Shown here piece after piece: positions 8,016 to 16,298 of a stretch of 51,780 nt of DNA. The notes under the pieces are model-generated. The model searched no databases, was not told the DNA's origin, and saw only the letters and a program-made list of their open reading frames with translations. The stretch is from JAGNZR01 sp051656905 (GTDB lineage Bacteria > Fusobacteriota > Fusobacteriia > Fusobacteriales > Fusobacteriaceae), in the NCBI GenBank assembly GCA_051656905.1, contig JBOFJQ010000025.1:1-51780 (forward strand). The letters run 5' to 3'. Within the stretch, counting starts at the first letter, position 1. Each line of letters starts with the position of its first letter. The translations under genes and the position numbers were made by a program.

Positions 8016-8819
8016 ATGAATATTTTATTTGTAGGAATAGGAAATATGGGTGGTTCAATTTTAAAATCATTACTTAAATCTAAAAATGAAAATATACAAA
8101 AGAACTCTTACTATGTAGCTAAAAAATCTCAAAAAACTTATGATAATATGAAAGAGAATGGACCTATTATGCCTTTTGATTCTCTTGTAAAAGAAAATAT
8201 GAATATAATTTTTATAGGAGTAAAACCTTATCAGATAGAGGAAGCAATAAGTGAGCATTTGAAAAATGCTAATACTTCTCAGTTATTTGTCTCTATGGCA
8301 GCAGGAGTAACAATAGAAAAATTAGAAAAGTTATTAGGAAATGATAAAAAAATAATAAGAATAATGCCAAATATTCCAATATTAGTTGGAGAGGGAATGA
8401 CTTCTATTACACCAAATAAAAATATTGAACCTGAGGATATTAAAAAAATAGAATTTTTATTAAGTGAAAGCTCAAAGTGCTCAATACTTCCAGAAAATAA
8501 AATTGATGCTTTCATAGGAATGGCAGGAAGCTCACCAGCCTTTGGATACATATTTTTAGAGGCTATGTCAGATGCTGGAGTTAAATATGGGTTAACTCGT
8601 GAAGAAAGCTATTATTTTGCCTCTCAAGCTCTTATAGGAGCAGGGAAAATGGTTTTAGAGAATAAAACTAACCCTGGAATACTGAAAGATGCAGTTTGTT
8701 CCCCTGGGGGAACTACAATTGTAGGAGTATGTACTTTAGAAGAGGAAGGATTTAGAAATTCTGTTATAAAAGCAGTTTCAAAAACTATAGAAAAATCAAT
8801 TGAGCTTAGCAAGAAATAG
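8016..8819 (+). CDS. proC: Pyrroline-5-carboxylate reductase
   Basis: 267-residue NAD(P)H-dependent reductase for the last step of proline synthesis, pyrroline-5-carboxylate to proline, in the cytoplasm. Seen: N-terminal Rossmann dinucleotide motif 'FVGIGNMGGSI' (residues about 5-15), 'GVKPYQIEEAI', the conserved 'RIMPNIPILVGEGMTSI', and the C-terminal dimerisation signature 'DAVCSPGGTTIVGVCTLEEEGFR'. Length is typical. The ATG at 8016 is the family start, but it has no ribosome-binding site next to it (see the leader hairpin at 7977-8015). It is monocistronic, closed by a terminator shared with recG. Confidence 0.96.
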   Translation: MNILFVGIGNMGGSILKSLLKSKNENIQKNSYYVAKKSQKTYDNMKENGPIMPFDSLVKENMNIIFIGVKPYQIEEAISEHLKNANTSQLFVSMAAGVTIEKLEKLLGNDKKIIRIMPNIPILVGEGMTSITPNKNIEPEDIKKIEFLLSESSKCSILPENKIDAFIGMAGSSPAFGYIFLEAMSDAGVKYGLTREESYYFASQALIGAGKMVLENKTNPGILKDAVCSPGGTTIVGVCTLEEEGFRNSVIKAVSKTIEKSIELSKK

Positions 8820-8824
8820 AAGTA

Positions 8825-8859
8825 AAAAAATGGATAGATCCTTAATCTATCCATTTTTT
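8825..8859. terminator. Bidirectional terminator between proC and recG
   Basis: A 15-bp perfect stem, AAAAAATGGATAGAT (8825-8839) and ATCTATCCATTTTTT (8845-8859), with a 5-nt loop. The T-run on one side and A-run on the other let it end proC on the plus strand and recG on the minus strand. Confidence 0.92.
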
Positions 8860-8860
8860 A

Positions 8861-10936
8861 TTAATTAGAAATTGTGGTGAATTTTGTTTTTATATCTATT
8901 AGCAGTGGAAACTCTTTAATAGTTCCATTGTTATTTTTTAAATATTCAATACATTCATCTCTTACAAGTTTTATAGTTTTTACATCATGAATAATATCTA
9001 TAAATTTAAAATCTGTAACACCACTTTGTCTTACACCGAAAATTTCACCGGGTTTTCTAAGTTTTAAATCCTCTTCAGCAATCTTAAATCCATCATTGGT
9101 AGACTCCATAATTTCCATTCTAGCAATTGAGGTCTCATTTTTAGTATCGGATATTAAAAAACAATAAGATTGATGCTCCCCTCTTCCTACTCTACCTCTT
9201 AGTTGATGAAGAGAAGAAAGTCCAAATCTTTCAGAGTTATTAATTACAATAATAGAAGCATTAGGAACATTAACTCCAACTTCAACAACAGTAGTAGAGA
9301 CAATAATATCAACAATACCATTTTTAAAATCTTCCATAACGGAATCTTTTTCTTTTGAAGAAAGTTTTCCATGAAGAATTCCTATTTTAAAATCTTTTAA
9401 ATACTTAGACACTTCTTCTGAAAGATCAATAATTGACTTTAAAGATGATTTTTCAGATTCTTCAATTAAAGGAACTATGAAATATGCTTGTCTCCCTTCA
9501 CTAAGTTTTTTATGAATGAAATCATACATTTTTTTTATATCATTTTCAGAATTTAGGTGTTTAGTCTTTATAGATTTTCTTCCAGGGGGAAGTTCATTTA
9601 TAATAGATAGATCTAAATCACCGTAAATGCTGAGTGCAAGGGATCTTGGAATAGGGGTAGCACTCATAACAATAAGATTAGCAAGGACTCCTTTATCTCT
9701 AATTATCTTTCTTTGTTCAACTCCAAATCTATGCTGTTCATCAATAACAATCAAACCTAGTTTTTTAAATTGTACGCTCTCTTGAATAAGGGAGTGTGTA
9801 CCAACAATAATATCAACATCTCCATTCTTTACAGCTTCTACAATTTCAAGCTTCTTTTTAGCAGTTAAACTACCTGTTAATAGCTGAATTTTCAAGCCTA
9901 AGGACTCGAAATCATGCTTATGCGACAGATAATGTTGAGTTGCTAAGATTTCAGTAGGTGCCATAATAACCCCTTGATAAGAATTTTCAGCCATATAAAG
10001 GAGTAAAATCATAGATACAATTGTCTTTCCACTTCCAACATCACCTTGAATGAGACGATTTACAATTTTCCCTTGAGATAACTCTTTATGAATTTCAGTT
10101 ACAATTTTCTTTTGAGAGTTTGTAAGTTGAAATTTTAGAGTAGATAAGAATTTTTTTACATATTCTTTTTTATCTTCTAAAATATAATTAGAGTGATTAG
10201 AAGTATCAACACTGTAACGGGAACTTAAAATTCCCATCTCTAAAAGTAGTAACTCTTCCACTGCAAATCTTCTTTTAGCCCCTTCTAAACTTTTTTCATC
10301 ACTGGGAAAATGGATGTTTTTAAGAGCTAAAACTCTGCTCATGAGCTTATATTTAAGAAGAATTTCATTTGGAATATTTTCAAGAAAAATTTTAGAAAAA
10401 TCATTAAAAAAAATCTGAATATATTTTCTTAACATATTTTGTGAAATATCTATTGTGCTACTGTAAATAGGTAAAATTTCACCTTTATAAAAACTTGTAT
10501 TTTGAGCAGAAACTAATTTAAATTCAGGATTAACCATTTTTAAACCAAAGTTACTGTGTTTAATAGTACCAATAAAATAGTATTCAGAACCTGATTTTAA
10601 AACTTTAGAAACATAAGGGGAACTAAACCAAGTAAGTTCAACAACTCCGCTACCATCAGAAATAGTAGCTCTCACAAGATTTTTTTTAGTTGGAGAGTAT
10701 GAAAGATTAATATTAATAACCTCTCCTTTAATAACAGTATATTCATTGTCTTGAACTTCTGAAATAATTTTCATATTAGTCCTATTATCGTAACTTCTAG
10801 GAAAATAATAGAGTAAATCGTAAATGCTATTAATTCCTAATTTTTTTAATTTTTTCAAAAATTTAAAATCTTTGTCAGTAAATTTAGAAAAAGTAATCTC
10901 TGAAAAAGGTTTATGAATTATAGAATAAGTATTCAT
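8861..10936 (-). CDS. recG: ATP-dependent DNA helicase RecG
   Basis: 691-residue superfamily 2 helicase that remodels stalled forks and Holliday junctions. Seen: N-terminal OB-fold wedge domain (residues about 60-165, 'YTVIKGEVININLSYS'), Walker A 'GDVGSGKT', Walker B 'DEQH' followed by RFGVEQR, motif III 'SATPIPRSLAL', and C-terminal motif VI 'QLRGRVGRG' with the TRG-like tail. Length is normal. The ATG is preceded by AGGAGGTG about 14 nt upstream, a longer spacing than usual. It has its own promoter (10979-11007). Confidence 0.96.
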   Translation of the reverse strand: MNTYSIIHKPFSEITFSKFTDKDFKFLKKLKKLGINSIYDLLYYFPRSYDNRTNMKIISEVQDNEYTVIKGEVININLSYSPTKKNLVRATISDGSGVVELTWFSSPYVSKVLKSGSEYYFIGTIKHSNFGLKMVNPEFKLVSAQNTSFYKGEILPIYSSTIDISQNMLRKYIQIFFNDFSKIFLENIPNEILLKYKLMSRVLALKNIHFPSDEKSLEGAKRRFAVEELLLLEMGILSSRYSVDTSNHSNYILEDKKEYVKKFLSTLKFQLTNSQKKIVTEIHKELSQGKIVNRLIQGDVGSGKTIVSMILLLYMAENSYQGVIMAPTEILATQHYLSHKHDFESLGLKIQLLTGSLTAKKKLEIVEAVKNGDVDIIVGTHSLIQESVQFKKLGLIVIDEQHRFGVEQRKIIRDKGVLANLIVMSATPIPRSLALSIYGDLDLSIINELPPGRKSIKTKHLNSENDIKKMYDFIHKKLSEGRQAYFIVPLIEESEKSSLKSIIDLSEEVSKYLKDFKIGILHGKLSSKEKDSVMEDFKNGIVDIIVSTTVVEVGVNVPNASIIVINNSERFGLSSLHQLRGRVGRGEHQSYCFLISDTKNETSIARMEIMESTNDGFKIAEEDLKLRKPGEIFGVRQSGVTDFKFIDIIHDVKTIKLVRDECIEYLKNNNGTIKEFPLLIDIKTKFTTISN

Positions 10937-10978
10937 AGTAGTAAAAATTCACCTCCTAGATTTAAAAGGATATTATAT

Positions 10979-11007
10979 ATTTTATAGGTTTAGAATATAT
11001 ATTGCAA
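10979..11007 (-). promoter_or_regulatory. Promoter of recG
   Basis: On the minus strand: TTGCAA (11007-11002), 17-nt spacer, TAAAAT (10984-10979), about 43 nt before the recG start. It stands just after the terminator of the upstream rny unit, which supports independent transcription of recG. Confidence 0.6.
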
Positions 11008-11012
11008 TTATT

Positions 11013-11045
11013 TAAAAAGGTGTTCAAAAATTAATTTGAACACCT
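11013..11045 (-). terminator. Intrinsic terminator after rny
   Basis: Read on the minus strand: AGGTGTTCAAA (11045-11035) and TTTGAACACCT (11028-11018) form an 11-bp perfect stem with a 6-nt loop, followed by a short T-run. It begins 7 nt after the rny stop. Confidence 0.85.
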
Positions 11046-11052
11046 CAAGTAT

Positions 11053-12618
11053 TTATTTTGCGTAATCTACAGCTCTAGTTTCTCTTAAAATTGTAACTTT
11101 AATTTGACCAGGATACTGCATAGTTTCCTCAATTTTCTTAGCCATTTCTCTAGCCATAATAGTAGCTTGATCATCACTAATAATTTCAGGATTAATTACT
11201 ATTCTAATTTCTCTTCCAGCTTGAATAGCAAAAGACGATTCAACACCATCAAAAGATTTTGCAATCTCTTCAAGTGATTCCAGTCTCTTAATATAAGTAG
11301 AAAGAGTTTCTCTTCTTGCTCCAGGTCTTGAAGCAGAGATAGCATCTGATGCTTGAACTAATATAGCTTCAACAGATTCAAATTCAACTTCATTATGGTG
11401 AGCAGCAACAGCATTAAGCACAACTTGCTTTTCTCCAAATTTCTTTAAGAATTCAGCACCAATTAAGGCATGAGAAGTTTCGATGTCATGATCTAATACT
11501 TTTCCTACATCATGTAAAAGTCCAGCTCTTTTAGCAATTTCAGTGTCAGCACCGATTTCAGCAGCAATATTAGCTGAAAGTTTAGCAACTTCAATTGAGT
11601 GAACTAATATATTTTGTCCATAACTTGTTCTGAATTTTAATTTTCCAATAGTTTTAACAATTTCAGGATGCATACTAGAAATTCCTAACTCAATAAGAGC
11701 AGCTTCTCCTGAATCAATAATATCTTTTTCAACTTCTTTTTGAGCTTTAAGAACAATCTCTTCAATTTTTCCAGGATGGATTCTTCCATCTGTAATTAAT
11801 TTTTCAATTGCAAGTCTAGCAGTTTCTCTTCTAACAACATCAAAACTTGATAAAACAACAGCTTCAGGAGTATCATCAATAATGATGTCAACACCAGTTA
11901 AAGCTTCGATAGCTCTGATATTTCTACCTTCTCTACCTATTATTCTACCTTTCATTTCATCGTTTGGTAAAGTTACAACTGAAACAGTTGCATCTACAAC
12001 ATATTCTGCTGAAGCTTTACTTATACAGTTAGAAAGGATTCTTTTTGAAATTCTCTCTTTCTCATCTTCAAGTTTATGTTCAAACTCTTTTATAGCAATA
12101 GCTGTATCATGAGTAAGTTCATTTTTAAGTTTAGCCATAAAAATTTCTTTTGCTTCTGATTTAGATAAACCAGCAATTTTTTGAAGTTCTACTTCTTGTT
12201 GTTGTCTAATTTTTTCTATATCTTGCTTTTTTTCTTCTAAATTCATAGAAATATTTTCAAGCTCATGTGATTTTAATTCAAGTTTTTCGATTTTCCCATC
12301 AAGAGTTTCCTCTTTTTTAGTAAGTCTACTTTCTTTTTGTAATAATTCATTTTTAGAATTTTTAATATCTTTTTCTGCTTCTTCTTTCATAAGATATATA
12401 GATTCTTTAGCTTTAAGCTCTAACTCTTTTTTCATAGCTGCAGCTTCTTTTTCTGTAGATTCTAAGATCTCTTTAGATTTTATTTGAGCCTTCATAACTT
12501 CATCTTCTAGATTATTAAGGTCAGCTATTTTTTTATCAATAACAGACTTTTTATAAATCATAGAAAAAATTATGGCAGCAGCAATAAAACCAGTACTCAT
12601 TAATATAAAAAGTGTCAT
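11053..12618 (-). CDS. rny: Ribonuclease Y
   Basis: 521-residue membrane-anchored endoribonuclease that starts mRNA decay in low-GC bacteria lacking RNase E. Seen in order: N-terminal transmembrane segment (residues about 2-23), long Glu/Lys-rich coiled coil (about 25-190), KH RNA-binding domain ('IIGREGRNIRAIEALTGVDI'), and an HD metal-dependent phosphodiesterase domain ('AGLLHDVGKVLDH' plus downstream His residues), ending 'REMAKKIEETMQYPGQIKVTILRE'. Length is typical. It is last in the unit lipoprotein / RsbW-like / RsbV-like / rny, 23 nt after the RsbV-like gene. RNase J, its usual partner, is also in this window (32024-34033). Confidence 0.97.
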   Translation of the reverse strand: MTLFILMSTGFIAAAIIFSMIYKKSVIDKKIADLNNLEDEVMKAQIKSKEILESTEKEAAAMKKELELKAKESIYLMKEEAEKDIKNSKNELLQKESRLTKKEETLDGKIEKLELKSHELENISMNLEEKKQDIEKIRQQQEVELQKIAGLSKSEAKEIFMAKLKNELTHDTAIAIKEFEHKLEDEKERISKRILSNCISKASAEYVVDATVSVVTLPNDEMKGRIIGREGRNIRAIEALTGVDIIIDDTPEAVVLSSFDVVRRETARLAIEKLITDGRIHPGKIEEIVLKAQKEVEKDIIDSGEAALIELGISSMHPEIVKTIGKLKFRTSYGQNILVHSIEVAKLSANIAAEIGADTEIAKRAGLLHDVGKVLDHDIETSHALIGAEFLKKFGEKQVVLNAVAAHHNEVEFESVEAILVQASDAISASRPGARRETLSTYIKRLESLEEIAKSFDGVESSFAIQAGREIRIVINPEIISDDQATIMAREMAKKIEETMQYPGQIKVTILRETRAVDYAK

Positions 12619-12641
12619 ATTTTTTTCCTTTTAATAATTTT

Positions 12642-12989
12642 TTAGTTAAATTTATTAACCGCTTCCTCTTCAGTTTCATATATTTCAAATAATTCATCTA
12701 ATCCAACCATTTCAAAAATAGTCTTGATGTGTTCGTTAAGTTTAACAAGTTTAATATCCCCACCTGCATTTTTAACTATTTTAAGTTTTCCTCTTAAGAT
12801 CCCCATAGCTAAACTGTTAATGTGAACTAAATCTTCAAAATCAATTATAAATTTTACTGTGTCAGCTTCTACTAATTTAGATATTCTATCTTTTAGCTTA
12901 GGTGCAACTAAAGCATCTAACTCACCTATAATTTTAATAACCTTAATATCGTTTAGGTTTTTTTCAACAATTTCAAAATCTACTGTCAT
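12642..12989 (-). CDS. STAS-domain anti-sigma-factor antagonist (RsbV/SpoIIAA-like)
   Basis: 115-residue single STAS domain. Seen: 'KIIGELDALVAPKLKDRI' at the N-terminus and 'FIIDFEDLVHINSLAMGILRG' around residues 47-67, where Ser59 aligns with the serine phosphorylated in RsbV and SpoIIAA. Known for the family: the unphosphorylated form binds an RsbW-type kinase and releases its target (often a sigma factor). The gene starts immediately after the stop codon of the RsbW-like ATPase gene, so the two form a switch pair. No sigma factor or PP2C phosphatase is visible in the window, so the output is unknown. Confidence is high for the fold, lower for the role. Confidence 0.9.
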   Translation of the reverse strand: MTVDFEIVEKNLNDIKVIKIIGELDALVAPKLKDRISKLVEADTVKFIIDFEDLVHINSLAMGILRGKLKIVKNAGGDIKLVKLNEHIKTIFEMVGLDELFEIYETEEEAVNKFN

Positions 12990-13391
12990 TTACTGATTAA
13001 CCTCCCTTAGTTTTTTTTCTACTTTAAAGATGGTACCGTTGATTTTTTTTTCTATTTTAAAATCATCAGCTATAGCTCGGGCTAGAAAAAGACCCATTCC
13101 CCCCTCTTGTTTGCTAATCTTTGATTCGTCAAAGCCTAGTCCATTATCTTCAACGAGAAGTCGTATACTATCATTAGATTTACTAATTTCAATTATAATA
13201 TCTCCAGGTTGATACTGATATCCATGCTCAACAACGTTTGTAGCTAGTTCATCAACAACAGATAAAAGTTGAAAAACCTCTTTAGGATCAATATGATGAA
13301 GTTCTAGGTAAGTTTTGACAAGAGCTCTAATAAGTGCAAGATTTTCTAAAGACGAAGGGATATTAATTTTTACTTCATTCTTTTTTAACAT
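12990..13391 (-). CDS. RsbW-like anti-sigma regulatory kinase (HATPase_c)
   Basis: 133-residue GHKL ATPase. Seen: N-box 'VDELATNVVEHGY' (Glu48, Asn52), G1 box 'EDNGLGFD' (residues 81-88) and G2 box 'GGMGLFLARAIADD' (97-110), matching RsbW/SpoIIAB serine kinases. Known role: phosphorylates its STAS partner and sequesters a target protein. Its start overlaps the stop of the lipoprotein gene by one base (TAATG), and its stop directly abuts the STAS gene start, so all three are translationally linked. The target could be a sigma factor or another protein; nothing in the window decides this. Confidence 0.9.
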   Translation of the reverse strand: MLKKNEVKINIPSSLENLALIRALVKTYLELHHIDPKEVFQLLSVVDELATNVVEHGYQYQPGDIIIEISKSNDSIRLLVEDNGLGFDESKISKQEGGMGLFLARAIADDFKIEKKINGTIFKVEKKLREVNQ

Positions 13392-13777
13392 TACTTATCC
13401 CCTTTTTGTCGAATATCAATTATTTCCCACTTGTTATTTAAAAATTTATATGTGATTTCAAAATAAACAGTCTTCCCATTAGTAAGAAAAGCTATAGTAT
13501 TAATAGCTGTATTGTTTATAAAAATAGGTTTTGAGTAAAGAATATCAATATTTGTAAAATCAGTGTTTTCAAGCTCAGTTAAAACGTAATTATTTCTAAG
13601 AGTATCATTAAAAAAAGGTTTTAATTCATCTATATTTCCGTCCTTCAAATGAACTTTAAACTGACTTAATTGATTGGTAAGAATAACTCTATCTTTATCT
13701 TCCAACGGTCTATTTGAAATATTAGAACAAGCAGTTAATAAAACAGTAAAAATCAGAATTAAAAGTCTTTTTAACAT
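13391..13777 (-). CDS. Predicted lipoprotein of unknown function
   Basis: 128 residues with a lipoprotein signal: basic 'MLKRLL', hydrophobic stretch, then lipobox LTAC with Cys17 as the lipidation site. The mature part (about 110 residues) has the look of a small alpha+beta NTF2-like or Cys-less domain ('VYFEITYKFLNNKWEIIDIRQK'), but I do not recognise a family. It is the first gene of the unit that continues with the RsbW-like, RsbV-like and rny genes, overlapping the next start as TAATG. A good ribosome-binding site (AGGAG) precedes the ATG. It may be an envelope sensor or a bystander. Confidence 0.75.
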   Translation of the reverse strand: MLKRLLILIFTVLLTACSNISNRPLEDKDRVILTNQLSQFKVHLKDGNIDELKPFFNDTLRNNYVLTELENTDFTNIDILYSKPIFINNTAINTIAFLTNGKTVYFEITYKFLNNKWEIIDIRQKGDK

Positions 13778-13807
13778 AATCTAACTCCTATAAATTTACT
13801 TAATTAA

Positions 13808-13836
13808 ATAATATCATACAGTGGCTATTTTATCAA
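13808..13836 (-). promoter_or_regulatory. Promoter of the lipoprotein-rsbW-rsbV-rny unit
   Basis: On the minus strand: TTGATA (13836-13831), 17-nt spacer, TATTAT (13813-13808) preceded by TGA, so both boxes and an extended -10 fit. The box lies about 30 nt before the lipoprotein start. It sits in the 80-nt gap after miaA, where I see no terminator, so read-through from obg-miaA may add to transcription. Confidence 0.7.
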
Positions 13837-13857
13837 GGATAGATTCAAAGATATTTG

Positions 13858-14763
13858 CTATAATTTGTTTAAAATATCAGCAATAATTTCCGATTCAGAA
13901 AGTTCATCCATATTATACCATATATAATCTTTAGAATTTCTAAACCAAGTAAATTGTCTTTTTGCATAATGTCTAGAATTTTGCTTTATTTTTTCAATAG
14001 ATTCCTCTAAAGTAATAAAGCCTTCTAAATAAGAAATTATCTCAGAATATCCTATGATATTAAGCATTTTTAAAGAATCTCCATACTTTTCAAAAAGAGA
14101 GGTAACTTCTTTAACAAGACCTTGTTCAACCATGATATCAACTCTCTGATTTATTCTTGAATAAAGATGCTCTCTATCTCTCTCTAAAGCTACTTTTAAG
14201 AATGTAAAATTGTTGTTTTTTATATTCTGTTTAGAAAGAGTAGAAAATTTGTCTTTTGAAATAAGACAAACCTCTAAAGCTCTTTCAACTTTCACTCTAT
14301 TGTTAGGGTGAATGTTATTTGCAGCTTCTAAATCTAAGTTTTGAAGTTGAGTGTATAAATCCTCAGTTGTAATATTAGTGAAGGAAGCTCTTAATCCTTT
14401 ATCTGCTGGTGGTAATTTAGAAAGACCCTCAGTAATAGAATCAAGATACAGACCTGTACCTCCAACAACAATAGGAAATATTTCTCTTTTTTCTAAATCT
14501 TTTAAAACTTTTTCACAATCAAGTTGAAAATCTCCCACAGAATATTTCTTTGTGGGAGTTAATATGTCTATTAAGTGATGTGGAATACCTGACATTTCAT
14601 CACTTGTTATTTTTGCAGTACCAATATCTAACTCTTTAAAAACTTGAGCTGAATCAGATGAAATTATTTCACCCTTTAGAGCTTGAGCTAGTTTTATAGA
14701 GAGTGAAGTCTTACCGACCCCCGTAGGGCCGGCAATAGCTATTGCATCATATTTTCTTTTCAT
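13858..14763 (-). CDS. miaA: tRNA dimethylallyltransferase
   Basis: 301-residue enzyme that transfers dimethylallyl from DMAPP to N6 of A37 in tRNAs reading UNN codons. Seen: P-loop 'AGPTGVGKTSLSI' (residues about 11-23), 'SSDSAQVFKELDIGTAK' (substrate-tRNA and DMAPP site), 'VVGGTGLYLDSI', and the C-terminal 'RHYAKRQFTWFRNSKDYIW'. Length is typical. It lies 9 nt downstream of obg on the same strand. The substrate DMAPP comes from the MEP pathway, of which dxs and ispH are also in this window. Confidence 0.97.
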   Translation of the reverse strand: MKRKYDAIAIAGPTGVGKTSLSIKLAQALKGEIISSDSAQVFKELDIGTAKITSDEMSGIPHHLIDILTPTKKYSVGDFQLDCEKVLKDLEKREIFPIVVGGTGLYLDSITEGLSKLPPADKGLRASFTNITTEDLYTQLQNLDLEAANNIHPNNRVKVERALEVCLISKDKFSTLSKQNIKNNNFTFLKVALERDREHLYSRINQRVDIMVEQGLVKEVTSLFEKYGDSLKMLNIIGYSEIISYLEGFITLEESIEKIKQNSRHYAKRQFTWFRNSKDYIWYNMDELSESEIIADILNKL

Positions 14764-14772
14764 TTAACATCA

Positions 14773-16059
14773 CTACTCTACGAATTCAAATTCAACATTT
14801 GCAATTCTTACAGTATCTCCATCTTGGATACCAGCATTACTCATAGCTTCTTCAAGTCCTAATGATTTCATCATGTGTAAGAAGTTAATAATAGACTCAT
14901 CTTCAAGAGTAATAACATATTTAGCTAGAACATTATCAACAATTCTACCAGTAATTTCAAATACTCCCTCTTCAACCTCTTTAATAACATAGTCTTCATC
15001 TTGACCTTTAAGCTCACGAAGAACTTGTCTAATATCAGCTTCATCCTCTAAAGGTTCTCTTTTAATTTCTTGAATGATATCGTAAGACTTATAAAGAACC
15101 TCTTTGATTCCCTCATTTAAAATTACAGAAATAGGGTATACAAGATTTCCATCTTTTTCAACATGAGCTTTGAAAGCTTCATATTTTTCCATGTCCCATA
15201 ATAAATCCATTTTATTTGCTAAAATTATCTGTTGTTTCTCAGAAAGTTTAGCTGAGAATTTTTTTAATTCACTATTAATTTGTTCGTAATCTGTGATAGG
15301 GTCTCTACCTTCTATTCCAGCAACGTCAACAATATGGAAAATCATTTTACATCTTTCTATATGACGTAAGAACTTGTGTCCTAATCCGATACCTTCGTGA
15401 GCTCCTTCAATAAGACCAGGAATATCAGCTATAACGAAAGATTTCCCCTCTTCAAGTCTAACAACTCCTAATTTTGGCTCAAGAGTAGTAAAGTGGTAGC
15501 TTCCAACTTTAGAGTTAGCAGCTGAAACTTTATTGATGAAACTTGATTTTCCAACTGAAGGGTATCCAACAAGTGCAACGTCAGCAATAAGTTTAAGTTC
15601 TAACTTAATTCTTATCTCGTCTCCTGCTCTACCTTTTCCAGCAATTTTAGGTGCTTTTCTAACAGAGTTTTTAAAGTGAACGTTACCAGCTCCACCTTTT
15701 CCACCTTTTAGTAAAACTCTAGTTTCGTGAGTTTCAGCTAAATCAAGTAAAAGTCTTCCTGATTCAGCATCTCTTACTTGAGTTCCCACTGGAACTCTTA
15801 TAATTAGAGATTCACCAGTTCTACCGTGCATCTGCTTTTTAGCTCCGTTAACTCCATTTTCAGCTTTAAATATTTTTTTGAATTTAAAATCAATTAAAGT
15901 ATTGATGTTAGGGTCAGCAAGGAAAACGATATCTCCACCTTTTCCACCGTCACCACCATCTGGTCCTCCGAATTGGATACATTTTTCTCTTCTGAAAGTA
16001 GCAGCACCATCACCACCATCACCTGCTTTTATTGTTACAATAACCTCATCTATAAACAT
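14773..16059 (-). CDS. obg: Obg-family GTPase (ribosome assembly)
   Basis: 428-residue GTPase that acts in 50S subunit assembly and stress or cell-cycle control. Seen: glycine-rich Obg domain (residues about 2-158, 'GGDGGDGAATFRREK', 'GGKGGAGNVHF'), G1 'GYPSVGKSSF', G3 'DIPGLIEGAHEG', G4 'NKMD', and a C-terminal OCT domain (about 345-425). The ATG at 16059 follows GGAG with 7-nt spacing; an in-frame TTG two codons upstream is a less likely start. First gene of an obg-miaA unit. Confidence 0.97.
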   Translation of the reverse strand: MFIDEVIVTIKAGDGGDGAATFRREKCIQFGGPDGGDGGKGGDIVFLADPNINTLIDFKFKKIFKAENGVNGAKKQMHGRTGESLIIRVPVGTQVRDAESGRLLLDLAETHETRVLLKGGKGGAGNVHFKNSVRKAPKIAGKGRAGDEIRIKLELKLIADVALVGYPSVGKSSFINKVSAANSKVGSYHFTTLEPKLGVVRLEEGKSFVIADIPGLIEGAHEGIGLGHKFLRHIERCKMIFHIVDVAGIEGRDPITDYEQINSELKKFSAKLSEKQQIILANKMDLLWDMEKYEAFKAHVEKDGNLVYPISVILNEGIKEVLYKSYDIIQEIKREPLEDEADIRQVLRELKGQDEDYVIKEVEEGVFEITGRIVDNVLAKYVITLEDESIINFLHMMKSLGLEEAMSNAGIQDGDTVRIANVEFEFVE

Positions 16060-16253
16060 AATCAAACTCCCTTTTTATTTTAATTTTAAAGAAACTTCAT
16101 TTAAGATTTCTTTATAATAGTTTATTTTTATTGAATCATTAGATTTTACTACTTTTACGAGTTTTTTTCAAGTAAAAGATTTCCTCAAAGCTTTAAAAAA
16201 AATAAATAAAATCAATTGAAAAGTTATATAAAACAGGGAAAAAGCCAATGGAA

Positions 16254-16264
16254 TGTGTTATAAT
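16254..16264 (+). promoter_or_regulatory. Extended -10 promoter of the debranching-enzyme gene
   Basis: TATAAT at 16259-16264 is preceded by TGT (16256-16258), an extended -10 element; no convincing -35 box is seen at 17 nt. The expected start site lies about 27 nt before the coding start. The rest of the 239-nt gap (16060-16298) holds a 7-bp inverted repeat CTTTTAC...GTAAAAG (near 16152-16178). The obg promoter must also be here on the other strand but I cannot place it with confidence. Confidence 0.5.
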
Positions 16265-16298
16265 TACATAATAAGGTTGTTAAAAATGAGGTGGATAA

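Noticed and set aside
11882..12112. Plus-strand frame inside rny
   Set aside because: It is antisense to the KH domain and linker of rny, with low-complexity composition and no initiation signal.
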